DNA of 64,000 nucleotides from CBDFNC01 sp965249895. GTDB lineage: Bacteria; Pseudomonadota; Gammaproteobacteria; Enterobacterales; CBDFNC01. This document shows, in pieces, positions 26,108 to 35,113 of this stretch. Numbering within the stretch: position 1 is the first letter of the stretch; every line of letters starts with the position of its first letter. Location of the stretch: the NCBI GenBank assembly GCA_965249895.1, contig CBDFNC010000004.1:682001-746000 (forward strand). The letters run 5' to 3'. The notes under the pieces were generated by a model. That model was given only the letters and a program-made list of their open reading frames with translations, was not told the DNA's origin and ran no database searches. The translations under genes were made by a program, and so were the position numbers.

Positions 26108-27025
26108 ATGCACAACAATTCACTTTCAGACTTTAACCATATCGTTGCCATTGGCGGGGGTCACGGCTTGGGTCGATTGTTATCCAGCTTATCTTTTCTG
26201 GGCCCCAAACTCACCGGAATAGTAACTACCACAGATAACGGTGGGTCCACAGGCAGAATAAGGAAAAGTGAAAATTGTATCGCCTGGGGAGACTTGCGTA
26301 ACTGCATCAATCAACTTGTCCCCGAGCCCAGCGTGGGCAGTATGTTGTTTGAGTATCGCTTTCAGGGCAATGGCGAGCTCGCAGGCCATAACCTGGGAAA
26401 TCTGATGTTACTGGCGCTGGACAATTTGTGTATTCGCCCCGTAGAAGCCGTTCAACTTGTCTGCAATATGTTGAAGGTCAAGAGCTTTATCTACCCTATG
26501 GCAGAAGAGCCGGCCGATCTGCTGGCCACTTGCCATGAAGGCCAGCACTATCACGGAGAAGTTAGCGTCGACCAAATGGACCGCTTCCCGGATAAGCTAA
26601 ACGTCAGCCCTAAGGTCACAGCGACGCGCGAAGCCGTTACCGCTATAGAGCAAGCCGAATTGATCATACTTGGTCCGGGATCCTTTCTGACCAGCATCAT
26701 GCCCCCGCTGTTGCTGAAAAATTTTCAGGACGCACTGCGAAACTCCAATGCCAAAGTGGTGTTTGTGGCTAATTTGGAGAAAGAACTTGGCCCGGCGTCA
26801 ATGCTTGAATTAGATCAGCAGTTGCTTTGGTGTGAACAGCAGATTGGTTTCGACCTGTTTGATAAAGTCCTCTTGCCATTTGGCACAGATCTTCACGGTA
26901 AATACAGTGCATTTTATGCGGATCTTGCTGAGCCTGAGCTAACCCATAGACATGACAGAAACAAGTTAAGGAACAGCCTGGAAAAGTTGGTGGCGTTATT
27001 ACCTGTGGATGAAATAACCGCTTAA
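26108..27025 (+). CDS. YvcK/CofD-family protein
   Basis: A 305-residue protein with the family N-terminus IGGGHGLGRLLSSL, TTDNGGSTGRIR and GDLRNCI, the Rossmann-like nucleotide-binding region of YvcK/CofD. YvcK in Bacillus and YbhK in E. coli bind UDP-sugars and affect cell shape and growth on gluconeogenic carbon sources; the function here is inferred from the family only. It follows the LON-domain gene by 85 bp. Confidence 0.85.
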   Translation: MHNNSLSDFNHIVAIGGGHGLGRLLSSLSFLGPKLTGIVTTTDNGGSTGRIRKSENCIAWGDLRNCINQLVPEPSVGSMLFEYRFQGNGELAGHNLGNLMLLALDNLCIRPVEAVQLVCNMLKVKSFIYPMAEEPADLLATCHEGQHYHGEVSVDQMDRFPDKLNVSPKVTATREAVTAIEQAELIILGPGSFLTSIMPPLLLKNFQDALRNSNAKVVFVANLEKELGPASMLELDQQLLWCEQQIGFDLFDKVLLPFGTDLHGKYSAFYADLAEPELTHRHDRNKLRNSLEKLVALLPVDEITA

Positions 27026-27082
27026 CTTGTTCTTCAGTGCTCTGGGTGGTGTTGCCACACAGAGCGCAAATGGTCAACTGGA

Positions 27083-27838
27083 CTAAGCCGGGTTATCTAT
27101 ATCCACAAAATTTACCTCCAGGCCATGATTCGCGGCCAACCATTCTCCCAGTGCTTTTACGCCATATCGCTCGGTCGCATGATGACCGGCGGCAAAGTAG
27201 TGAATGCCCAGCTCTCTGGCACTGTGCACCGTACGTTCTGAAATTTCACCACTGATAAATGCATCGATACCTTGCTCTGCTGCCAAATCGATATAATCCT
27301 GGCCACCACCTGTACACCAGGCAATGGTTTTAATCTCTTTTTTACCGCCATCGATAAACAACGGAGCCCGGTTAAGCTGGTTTGTTATACGTGAAACCAG
27401 GATATCCGGCGTGATCTCTTGTTCAAACTGGCCCGACAACGCAATACTCTTGTTATTCCACGGCTCCAGACCCCGCCTGACTGTAATTCCCAATAGGCTT
27501 GCCAGCTGCACATTGTTACCCACCTGCGGATGTACATCTAGGGGCAGGTGGTAGGCGTAAAGATTTATATCATGTTCCAGCAAGGCTTTAAGCCGCTTGC
27601 GCTTCATCCCACAGATTTGCTGATTTTCCCCTTTCCAAAAATAGCCGTGGTGAACCAAAATAGCATCCGCTTCTTGCTCAACCGCACTGTCAATAAGCGC
27701 TTGACACGCTGTCACACCAGTCACGACTTTCTCCACTTGTACACAACCTTCTACCTGCAAGCCATTAGGTGCATAATCTTTTATCAGGTGGGGCTCAAGA
27801 AACTGATCCAGTATTGATTCAAGTTTGGTGTTTAGCAT
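27083..27838 (-). CDS. Nif3-like dinuclear metal centre protein
   Basis: A 251-residue NIF3/YbgI family protein. Metal-binding parts are VHHGYFWKGE, YAYHLPLDVHPQVGNN and FAAGHHATERYGVKAL. Family members form hexameric rings; reported activities (GTP cyclohydrolase type 2-like) are not firmly established. It converges on the YvcK gene. Confidence 0.92.
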   Translation of the reverse strand: MLNTKLESILDQFLEPHLIKDYAPNGLQVEGCVQVEKVVTGVTACQALIDSAVEQEADAILVHHGYFWKGENQQICGMKRKRLKALLEHDINLYAYHLPLDVHPQVGNNVQLASLLGITVRRGLEPWNNKSIALSGQFEQEITPDILVSRITNQLNRAPLFIDGGKKEIKTIAWCTGGGQDYIDLAAEQGIDAFISGEISERTVHSARELGIHYFAAGHHATERYGVKALGEWLAANHGLEVNFVDIDNPA

Positions 27839-27925
27839 GCCATGTTTCCCTTCGGAATAGATGCCATCCCTTGTATTTCAGTAACAGGGAGTTAGGCGAT
27901 ATTGGATAGGGCTACATTATTGCAC

Positions 27926-28017
27926 ACTAAGAGCATCTCAGGGATGAGATGTTAAGCGCATGGATGCAGGTTCGGCGAACACAGCGTTGGTATTCCGGGG
28001 TCATTCACAGCCCCGGA
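27926..28017. repeat. Two inverted repeats between nif3-like gene and small membrane gene
   Basis: CATCTCA-GGGA-TGAGATG (about 27931-27948) and TCCGGGG/CCCCGGA (27994-28000, 28011-28017) lie 45 bp apart. The second is 17 bp past the stop of the 28034-28234 gene and could end its transcript, although no T run follows. Confidence 0.5.
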
Positions 28018-28033
28018 GCACAACTGAGTATCA

Positions 28034-28234
28034 TTAAATAAATGGCTGGCCAGCCTTTTCCGACTCGGTAAGCCAAACAGGCTTATCACTGGTTTTTAAC
28101 CAGAACTTATGCATTAAACTGTAAAATTTAGCCTTGTCCTTACGAAATAGCACTACCGGTGCCGATAGGATCAGCACAAATATAACAAAGGCTCTGCGAG
28201 CTAGAATTTTTGAGAAAGTATAGGAATTAGACAT
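28034..28234 (-). CDS. Small membrane protein, 66 residues, unknown
   Basis: A single hydrophobic segment (about residues 13-30, RRAFVIFVLILSAPVVLF) is followed by a basic, polar tail ending TSDKPVWLTESEKAGQPFI. CGGAGGTCAT immediately precedes the ATG, a strong ribosome site, so it is very likely translated. It is a probable single-pass inner membrane protein; I do not recognise the family. Confidence 0.7.
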   Translation of the reverse strand: MSNSYTFSKILARRAFVIFVLILSAPVVLFRKDKAKFYSLMHKFWLKTSDKPVWLTESEKAGQPFI

Positions 28235-28410
28235 ATGACCTCCGACCAGTATTCGACACTCACTACTTTACCTAACTACCCGTAATTTTTCTACACTTTA
28301 CTGTGTGTTTTTTCGCCAAACGGCTGTTATTTGTAACTATGTTACATTAAGTTACCTTTAGGCTTATGCTGCAACATTATTTTTAGAACACGTCAGATCA
28401 ACGAGCAAAT

Positions 28411-28429
28411 GCCCGGCTCGACGCCGGGC
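28411..28429 (-). terminator. Hairpin after the phosphohexomutase gene
   Basis: Stem GCCCGGC/GCCGGGC with a five-base loop lies 14 bp beyond the stop on the minus strand; only a short T stretch follows. Confidence 0.5.
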
Positions 28430-28443
28430 TTATCTCGGTTAGC

Positions 28444-29856
28444 CTAGAGGTCCAAGAATGTCTTAACTTGCTTTACAACCGCCTCGGCTGTTTTCTTGTC
28501 TGCCATTTCTGCAAAAATTCGCAGCAGTGGTTCAGTACCCGAGAATCGGGCAATTACCCAGCCACCGTTTTTAAAATAGACTTTAGCGCCGTCGTCATAA
28601 CTGACTCTTTCAATTTCATAGTCAAAGTCTGGCAGCGCCTTATCTTCATAGATTTTCTTATGCAGCAGCGGTTTCGCGGATGCTTTAAACTTGCAGTCTC
28701 CTTCCGCCGTATAGGCATAACCGTACTTGGCGTAGATCTCATCTAATATCTCAGACAGTTTTTTACCAGTTACGCTGATCATTTCGACCAGCAAGCTGGA
28801 AGCAAACACGCCATCCTTGCCTTTAATGTGGCCGCGAATAGTCAAACCACCAGAGCTTTCACCGCCAATCAAGGAGTCATCGGCTTCCATTTTGCTGCTG
28901 ATATGTTTAAAACCCACAGGCACTTCGAAGCTTTTCTCACCAAAATCAGCGGCGATCTTATCCAGCAGATGAGTTGTGGCAATGTTACGTACTACAGAGC
29001 CTTTCCAATTTTTATATTTAAGCAAATAGTAATAAAGCATGATAAGGACTTCATTCGGGTGAATAAAGTTACCCTTTTCGTCCACAATTCCCAAACGGTC
29101 GGCATCACCGTCGGTACCTATGCCAATGTCATAACCCTGCTCCGCCACCATATTCCTTAAGTCATGCAGTGTGGCGGCACTCGGTGACGGCATACGCCCG
29201 CCAAACGCTGGGTTATCACTGTCATTAATGACGTCCACTTCACAACGTGCTGTGATAAGTACGGTTTGCAGGGCATTTTTCGCCACACCAAACATAGGGT
29301 CGATCAATACCTTCAGGTTTTTCTGTTTAATTGCCTGGATATCGATGGCGTCTACGATGGAATCGACAAACTCATTCATAGGGTTGATTATTTTCACCCA
29401 ACCCTCAGTCAGGGCATCGTCAAACTCAATGCTTTTCACATCACTCGACGTAAGTTTTTCGGTTTGCGCTTCAATTTTGGCGGTGATCACCTCATCCGCG
29501 TCCCGGCCACCTTCAATAAACACCTTGATCCCGTTGTAATCTGCCGGGTTATGGGAAGCGGTAATACAAACCGAATAAACAGCGCCCATGGCGTTTGCCT
29601 TAAACATCACGATAGGCGTTGGGACATATTTATCGATAAAGCTGACGGTGATCCCGTTGGCCGAAAGCACCTCAGCAAACCACTTCGCCGCTTTATCGGA
29701 CAGAAAGCGGCGGTCATAACCGATGACAAACCCTTTTTCTACCGCCTTTTCGTTGATCATAATATTGGCCAGCCCCTGAGCTACCAATCTGACGTTATCT
29801 TTGGTGAATTCTTCACCGATAAATGCGCGCCAACCACCCGTTCCAAATTTAATCAT
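28444..29856 (-). CDS. Phosphoglucomutase/phosphomannomutase-family enzyme of the chitobiose locus
   Basis: A 470-residue phosphohexomutase. The catalytic serine loop is TASHNPADYNGIK, the Mg site DGDADRLG, the sugar loop GGESSGG and the phosphate loop RFSGTEPLLR. It resembles Vibrio cholerae VC0611, thought to convert GlcNAc-1-phosphate, made by chitobiose phosphorylase, to the 6-phosphate. The exact substrate is inferred from context. ATG at 29856 has AAGGATC ahead and starts with the family's MIKFGTGGWRAF. It lies 72 bp after chbP. Confidence 0.85.
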   Translation of the reverse strand: MIKFGTGGWRAFIGEEFTKDNVRLVAQGLANIMINEKAVEKGFVIGYDRRFLSDKAAKWFAEVLSANGITVSFIDKYVPTPIVMFKANAMGAVYSVCITASHNPADYNGIKVFIEGGRDADEVITAKIEAQTEKLTSSDVKSIEFDDALTEGWVKIINPMNEFVDSIVDAIDIQAIKQKNLKVLIDPMFGVAKNALQTVLITARCEVDVINDSDNPAFGGRMPSPSAATLHDLRNMVAEQGYDIGIGTDGDADRLGIVDEKGNFIHPNEVLIMLYYYLLKYKNWKGSVVRNIATTHLLDKIAADFGEKSFEVPVGFKHISSKMEADDSLIGGESSGGLTIRGHIKGKDGVFASSLLVEMISVTGKKLSEILDEIYAKYGYAYTAEGDCKFKASAKPLLHKKIYEDKALPDFDYEIERVSYDDGAKVYFKNGGWVIARFSGTEPLLRIFAEMADKKTAEAVVKQVKTFLDL

Positions 29857-29928
29857 GATAGATCCTTGCAATAAAAAGGACCGACATCCCCTGCCCGCCC
29901 TTTAGTTAAGTTCAGTTCACGGCCGGGG

Positions 29929-32328
29929 CTAACCCATAACCACAATGACTTGGTTAACCGAACCTTCCGGTTGCGCTGGGATTGCACCTTCAACAACTTG
30001 GCCATTGAGGGTCAGCGACTTCACGCCTTTACTGACGTTATCCGGGTTCTTCACCTCAATTTTGAAGGTCGCTCCGCGCCATTCGCGAGAAACTTCGAAG
30101 CCAGGCCAATCCGTTGGGATACAAGGGTCAACAATCAATCCGTCGAAGTTCAGTCGAACCCCTAGGATCCAGTTAGTCGCAGCCACATACGCCCAGCCGG
30201 ATGTACCGGTTAACCAGGGATGGTTAGCACGGCCATGATCCTGATGGTCACGTCCCATGATGAACTGTACGTAGGAGTAAGGTTCCGCATAACGGGTTTC
30301 AATCATGTCGTTCTGGTTATAGGGGTTCAGGGAGTCGTAATACTTCATCGCCTGATCACCGCGACCCAGTTTGGCTTCGGCAACCCAGGCCCAAGGGTTT
30401 GGATGGGAGAAAATCGCCCCGTTTTCCTTCACCCCTTGGTAGACTCGCGTCACAAAACCAATGTCATCATTTGGCGTGGCAAACGACGGCGCGTTCAGGT
30501 GCAAACCGTAATCCGAATACAAATATTCATCCACCGAGTCCATGGCTTTACGACCACGCTCTTCCGATACTGCACCAGACACTACGGCCCAGGTGTTGGA
30601 TTCCAGGTGAACTTTACCTTCGGTCTGCTCCGAGGTACCCACTTTGTCGCCTTTTTTAGTGATACCGCGGATATACCAATCGCCGTCCCACAAATGCTCT
30701 TCACAGGAGCGACGCACACCTTCGGCCATATCCGCATATTTGGCCGCATCTTCTTTCTTACCTAGGAAGTTGGCGGCATCGACAAACTCTTGCAGCGCCC
30801 AGAAGTGCAGGAAGGAGACCATGGCTGACTCTCCGCCACCCAGGTTCAAACAATCGTTCCAGTCTGCACGCAAGCCTTTACAGATGCCGGTCTGGCCGAC
30901 GTGTTTGGCTGAGAACTCCAGCACTCGGATCATATGCTCATAGACAGTGCCTTCGCCACCGTCGGCATAGGTCACGACTTCATCAAAGAAGCTGGTTTCA
31001 CCGGTTTCCATTACATAGCGGCAGATGGTAGGAACTAACCATAACGCATCATCCGAGCAGGTATCGTCCAGACCATGGATCTTATCCGCATCACTTGGCG
31101 TCGGCACCACGGTTGGTGATTTTGACGGCTCAACATCGGCCAGTTCGGGATCAAACCAGTCGGGATCAAACAGGTGCAGGCCATAACCTTCTTTCACCTG
31201 GCCACGTAACAGGTCAACAATACGTTTACGGGTCATCACCGGGTTGGTGTGCGGCACCGCCATGGAATCCTGAGCCGTATCACGATAACCCAGACCGGTA
31301 CGGCCACCCACTTCGATAAAGGAAGCAAACCGAGACCAAACTACGCATGTTTCTGCCTGATACAAGGTCCAGGCATTCAGCATAGTGTCCAGGCCTTCAT
31401 TGGGCGACTTCACCTGGAATTTGGCGCAGCGGGTATCCCAATGCGCTTTAATACCGGCGAACGCCTCATCAACCTGGTTCAGATCCTGGTACTTGGCGCG
31501 CAATTTAGCGCCCTCACCTTTTCCAACACCCAGTATATAGACGAAACGGACTTCTTCTCCTGGCTGGATAACAAACTGCTTGTGTAAAGAGCCACAGTGG
31601 TTGTAACAGGTTTGCGCCGTGTTTGAGCATTTGCCGTTTTCCAGGGCGATTGGATTGGACTCATCGCGGTAATTGCCAATAAACGCGTCACGCTGGCCAT
31701 CAAAACTATCCGGTTCGAAGCTGGATGCCAAATAGTAATAACCGTCTTTATCATTGGTGTTGTAATAAAGATCGTATTCAATCACACCGTCCTTATACGA
31801 GGTGCCGGCAGAATAAAGGCTCATCTGGTGGTTCTGATTATCAGACTGAATATGGCTGAATGAGAATTCGACAAACGAGAAAGCGCTGATGGTTCGTGGT
31901 TTGTCGCTGTCATTTTTAATCACCACATCCCAGACTTCCGCATCTTCTCCCACCGGGACAAACAGGGTTTTGGTGGCGCTGATGCCGTTGTATTCACACT
32001 TGAATTTGGAGTAAGACAGGCCATGACGAACTTCATATTGGGCTTCGTCCAGGCTTTTAGCCACGGGTTGCCAGGAAATAGACCAGTAGTCACCGGTTTC
32101 ATCGTCACGCAGATAAACATAGTGCCCGGGGCGGTCAAACGTAGCATTAGGGCGGAATTTGGTAACGCGATTGTATTCAGGTGATTTATAGAATGAGTAA
32201 CCGCCAGCATTGTGAGAGATAACCGTACAGAATCGCTCAGTGCCCAAATAGTTGGTCCAAGGCGCAGGAACATCTGGTCGTGTAATGACGTATTCCCGGT
32301 TCTCGTTATCGAAATAACCGTATTTCAT
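29929..32328 (-). CDS. chbP: N,N'-diacetylchitobiose phosphorylase (GH94)
   Basis: A 799-residue cytoplasmic GH94 enzyme that splits (GlcNAc)2 with phosphate into GlcNAc-1-phosphate and GlcNAc. The N-terminal domain begins MKYGYFDNENREYVITRP, and the (alpha/alpha)6 domain carries LRADWNDCLNLGG, in which Asp492 has the same number as the catalytic acid of Vibrio proteolyticus chitobiose phosphorylase (801 residues). Position in a chiS/(GlcNAc)2-transporter locus supports chitobiose over cellobiose. The mutase gene follows it on the same strand. Confidence 0.9.
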   Translation of the reverse strand: MKYGYFDNENREYVITRPDVPAPWTNYLGTERFCTVISHNAGGYSFYKSPEYNRVTKFRPNATFDRPGHYVYLRDDETGDYWSISWQPVAKSLDEAQYEVRHGLSYSKFKCEYNGISATKTLFVPVGEDAEVWDVVIKNDSDKPRTISAFSFVEFSFSHIQSDNQNHQMSLYSAGTSYKDGVIEYDLYYNTNDKDGYYYLASSFEPDSFDGQRDAFIGNYRDESNPIALENGKCSNTAQTCYNHCGSLHKQFVIQPGEEVRFVYILGVGKGEGAKLRAKYQDLNQVDEAFAGIKAHWDTRCAKFQVKSPNEGLDTMLNAWTLYQAETCVVWSRFASFIEVGGRTGLGYRDTAQDSMAVPHTNPVMTRKRIVDLLRGQVKEGYGLHLFDPDWFDPELADVEPSKSPTVVPTPSDADKIHGLDDTCSDDALWLVPTICRYVMETGETSFFDEVVTYADGGEGTVYEHMIRVLEFSAKHVGQTGICKGLRADWNDCLNLGGGESAMVSFLHFWALQEFVDAANFLGKKEDAAKYADMAEGVRRSCEEHLWDGDWYIRGITKKGDKVGTSEQTEGKVHLESNTWAVVSGAVSEERGRKAMDSVDEYLYSDYGLHLNAPSFATPNDDIGFVTRVYQGVKENGAIFSHPNPWAWVAEAKLGRGDQAMKYYDSLNPYNQNDMIETRYAEPYSYVQFIMGRDHQDHGRANHPWLTGTSGWAYVAATNWILGVRLNFDGLIVDPCIPTDWPGFEVSREWRGATFKIEVKNPDNVSKGVKSLTLNGQVVEGAIPAQPEGSVNQVIVVMG

Positions 32329-32980
32329 TTATTATCCATCCTTACTGTAGCCGCACCGTATATGCAAAGCACAAGGCACAGTCATATCGCTTAAAAAATA
32401 AAAAATTCAAAAAGTAATAATTACCCGCACAAAGGATTCAGTGAAAGAGAATTGATCGCGCTACCCTGCAGACCCATTATCCCTTTCCAGCAAGCACTTC
32501 CTTCGCCTTCGCGTTGCGCGATAAGTTTCCTACCACATTGCAGAACCGAACAAAAGCAGCCGGCGCTTCGCCTGGGTGTTTGTGTGAACTCAATCACTCG
32601 CTGTTCAGTCTCGGTAAAGTCATGTCAGAAAACCGCTGTATACCCGATTCTCATACGTCTGCTGGATATTGAAAAGGGATAGCTTGACGTTATTAACGAA
32701 ATTGACGAAATCTACACGAGCATTTCCACGAGAAATGCCTTTTATGCGAGACGGTTAGCGATATATGTAAAGTGATGAGACTAAGTTTACAAAGAAAAAC
32801 AAGTTACTCTTTTTCTACATGTTGCACTTGTGTAAGTAACAAGCTTGGAGGGTTTAGACAGAGTAAGCTAAGTTTTTGCTATTGTTGCTTTCCTTGACCA
32901 CAGCAAAACGATATTAATTGGCGCCCTGTTAAGCAAAGGAAAAGCACCATACAGGGTAACAACCACAGCAGTTAAGGCGA
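32329..32980. other. Long chbP leader region without genes
   Basis: 652 bp with no credible gene; short open frames lack ribosome sites. It holds the motif at 32684-32700 shared with the cbp promoter and a small hairpin GCATTTC-CACGA-GAAATGC at 32720-32738. It is the only place for the chbP promoter. Confidence 0.6.
32684..32702. promoter_or_regulatory. Motif shared by the two chitobiose promoter regions (chbP side)
   Basis: TTGACGTTATTAACGAAAT matches TTGACGTTTTTAACG at 39058-39072 in 14 of 15 positions, and its ATTAACGAAAT part recurs exactly at 39087-39097. The core CGTT-N3-AACG is an inverted repeat. It is 356 bp upstream of chbP. Confidence 0.45.
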
Positions 32981-33970
32981 CTAACTATCCGCGTTTAATC
33001 GCACTATCACTCGTCCACGTATACGGCCTTTAGTGATTAATTCACTGTATGACTTTACCTGTTTCAGATTAATCTCATGCGACACATCCCGGAGGAAGCC
33101 AGGTGATACCAATCCAGCTAGTTTATCCCACAGCTCTTTTCTTTTAGCCGCAGGCACTGTGACAGATTCAACCCCCAATAAAGAAATATTGCGTAGTATA
33201 AAAGGCATCATAGAGCCTTCCAGGCGGCTGCTGCCAGCCAAACCACAACATGCCACAGCACCATGGTATTGCAGCTGGGACATAAGTTTGCCCAAAATAG
33301 GACCGCCAACCGTGTCAACACCACACGCCCAGCGCTGCGCATCCAGAGGCCGACTTGTGCCTTCCAATTCACTTCTCGATATGCTGGCTTGTGCCCCGAG
33401 CCCGGCTAAGTAGTCTGCATTCGCCAAATCAGAAGTCACGGCTGTTACGGCAAAACCCAATTCGGCAGCCAAGTGAACTGAAAAACTGCCCACGCCGCCA
33501 CTCGCCCCGGTTACAATCAGCTTACCCTGCTCCGGTTTTATTCCCGCTTCAAGTAACCGCTCAATACACAGCATCGCGGTAAAACCTGCTGTCCCCACCA
33601 CCATCGCATCTTTGCTGGACAACCCCTGCGGAAGAGGGACCAGGTAATCCGCGGGGAGGCGCGCATATTCGCTAAAACCGCCATACACGGCCTCTCCTAT
33701 TCCCCATCCCGTAGCCAATACTTTTTGTCCTGGCTGATATCGCGAGTCCGACGTTTCTACTATGGCGCCGGCCAAATCAATACCCGGAACCATAGGGTAA
33801 ACCTTGGCGATGGGCGCCTTACCCGTGACGGCCAAACCATCTTTATAATTCAAGGAAGAATACTCAACCTTGATCAACGTGTTCCCTGCCGGTAATTGCT
33901 CCTTGCCAATATTCTTGATGTCACTACGGACAGTTCCTTGGTGATCGTCAATAAACAATGCCTTAAACAT
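32981..33970 (-). CDS. acuI: Acrylyl-CoA reductase-like NADPH quinone oxidoreductase (YhdH/AcuI)
   Basis: A 329-residue medium-chain dehydrogenase/reductase without zinc ligands. Diagnostic segments are SSLNYKDGLAVTGK, PMVPGIDLAG, VTGASGGVGSFSVHLA (NADPH binding) and the C-terminal GRIRGRVIV. The YhdH/AcuI group reduces acrylyl-CoA to propionyl-CoA, which in marine bacteria helps detoxify acrylate from DMSP. ATG at 33970 has AAAGGAGGGAG in front and gives the family length (about 325). Confidence 0.88.
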   Translation of the reverse strand: MFKALFIDDHQGTVRSDIKNIGKEQLPAGNTLIKVEYSSLNYKDGLAVTGKAPIAKVYPMVPGIDLAGAIVETSDSRYQPGQKVLATGWGIGEAVYGGFSEYARLPADYLVPLPQGLSSKDAMVVGTAGFTAMLCIERLLEAGIKPEQGKLIVTGASGGVGSFSVHLAAELGFAVTAVTSDLANADYLAGLGAQASISRSELEGTSRPLDAQRWACGVDTVGGPILGKLMSQLQYHGAVACCGLAGSSRLEGSMMPFILRNISLLGVESVTVPAAKRKELWDKLAGLVSPGFLRDVSHEINLKQVKSYSELITKGRIRGRVIVRLNADS

Positions 33971-34112
33971 ACTCCCTCCTTTGCTTAGGTCCGCCTGGCA
34001 GCGCCAAACCACTGACGTTAGAAATTGGCTGAAAACGAATAAAGCCATCTACCACTATTTACATTTTCATCTACCGGCGCCATTCACCCCCAAAGTTGTT
34101 AGATAAATGCAG

Positions 34113-34763
34113 TTAAGTCTGCCTGGTGCTTTTTCTTAATTTGGCTTTAATCACCAGATATAGCGTTGCAAAGCTGAGCAAACACCAGAGCCCTCCCCAG
34201 AAGGCACTAAAACCACCGAATTCATTCGCTAACATGGCCGCATCGGAACTTCTGCTATCCGAAAACAGGGTAAGGAACACGATATCAAAAGGTACATAGA
34301 CCATACTGGACAGGCCAATTGTTTGCAGCAGCAAGGATTTAACCCAGGCCCATTTCAACCAATAACTGAGAATAAAACACAGCCCCATGACGATGCCAAA
34401 AATCAGGGTAAACGGATCGGATCCCAGGGTGGTACTGGAAACCAACAGCAGTCCTCCTAACAATAACAGCGCACCGTTTTTACTAGAGAATAAGAAGAAT
34501 AGTGAACCAAATATCAGCGAGCCTGGGTAACCCGCAAGCAAGATCAAAAAGCGACTCCCCCCCTGGGAGATCACATAGCCGGATTGATCTGCGCTGACGA
34601 CCAACTCTTTTACCCGGCCGCCGGTGACCCAAGTCATCAAGGCATGACTAAATTCGTGGAAAAATACGATCAGCAGCTTAAACGGGTAAATAAAAGCATG
34701 CTGCCAAAACGTAAAAATAAACAAAACACTTAGCGCACAAATTAACCCGGTTTTCAGTTTCAT
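34113..34763 (-). CDS. Small M50-family membrane metallopeptidase
   Basis: A 216-residue polytopic protein with HEFSH (residues 36-40), the zinc-binding HExxH of M50 proteases, at the end of a helix beginning near residue 26. A second conserved segment GYPGSLIFG follows, and a DPF motif near 116-118 may supply the third ligand. It resembles stand-alone M50B-like proteins, often annotated without known substrate. GGAAGGG stands before the ATG. Confidence 0.75.
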   Translation of the reverse strand: MKLKTGLICALSVLFIFTFWQHAFIYPFKLLIVFFHEFSHALMTWVTGGRVKELVVSADQSGYVISQGGSRFLILLAGYPGSLIFGSLFFLFSSKNGALLLLGGLLLVSSTTLGSDPFTLIFGIVMGLCFILSYWLKWAWVKSLLLQTIGLSSMVYVPFDIVFLTLFSDSRSSDAAMLANEFGGFSAFWGGLWCLLSFATLYLVIKAKLRKSTRQT

Positions 34764-34880
34764 CCCTTCCTCTTTGTCTGTTTTACTATTTTATGACAAC
34801 TTCTATCGTCAATTACGTTGAAACATGACCATCATTTTTGAGAGACTAGGCGCCGTCAAGGAAATGGGTTGACCGTGATA

Positions 34881-34921
34881 GACGAGTAAAACACCTAGTA
34901 TTGATCAACAATACACTCGTC
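34881..34921. repeat. Compound inverted repeat upstream of chiS
   Basis: Outer arms GACGAGT/ACTCGTC (34881-34887, 34915-34921) enclose inner arms GTATTG/CAATAC (34898-34903, 34909-34914) around ATCAA. The right arms are contiguous while the left arms are separated by ten bases. It lies between the divergent M50 gene and chiS and could be an operator or a transcript structure. Confidence 0.6.
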
Positions 34922-35113
34922 AACACCATAATATTTAAAATAAAGTTAACCCTGACAGTTAGATAATTAGGAATCAAGGTCAAGGGATCTGTAACCACTG
35001 CGTCTGTAGACAGGATAATCTCCGTGCCGGCAGCGCCTTGTATAAATGAACCTTACCCTTTTGTTTGCTCACCATAAAAATAACCGGAACATTGGAGTGT
35101 AGTAAAAACCAAT

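Noticed and set aside
32452..32682. 76-codon open frame on + in the chbP leader
   Set aside because: No ribosome site, atypical composition, and overlaps the region expected to hold the chbP promoter.
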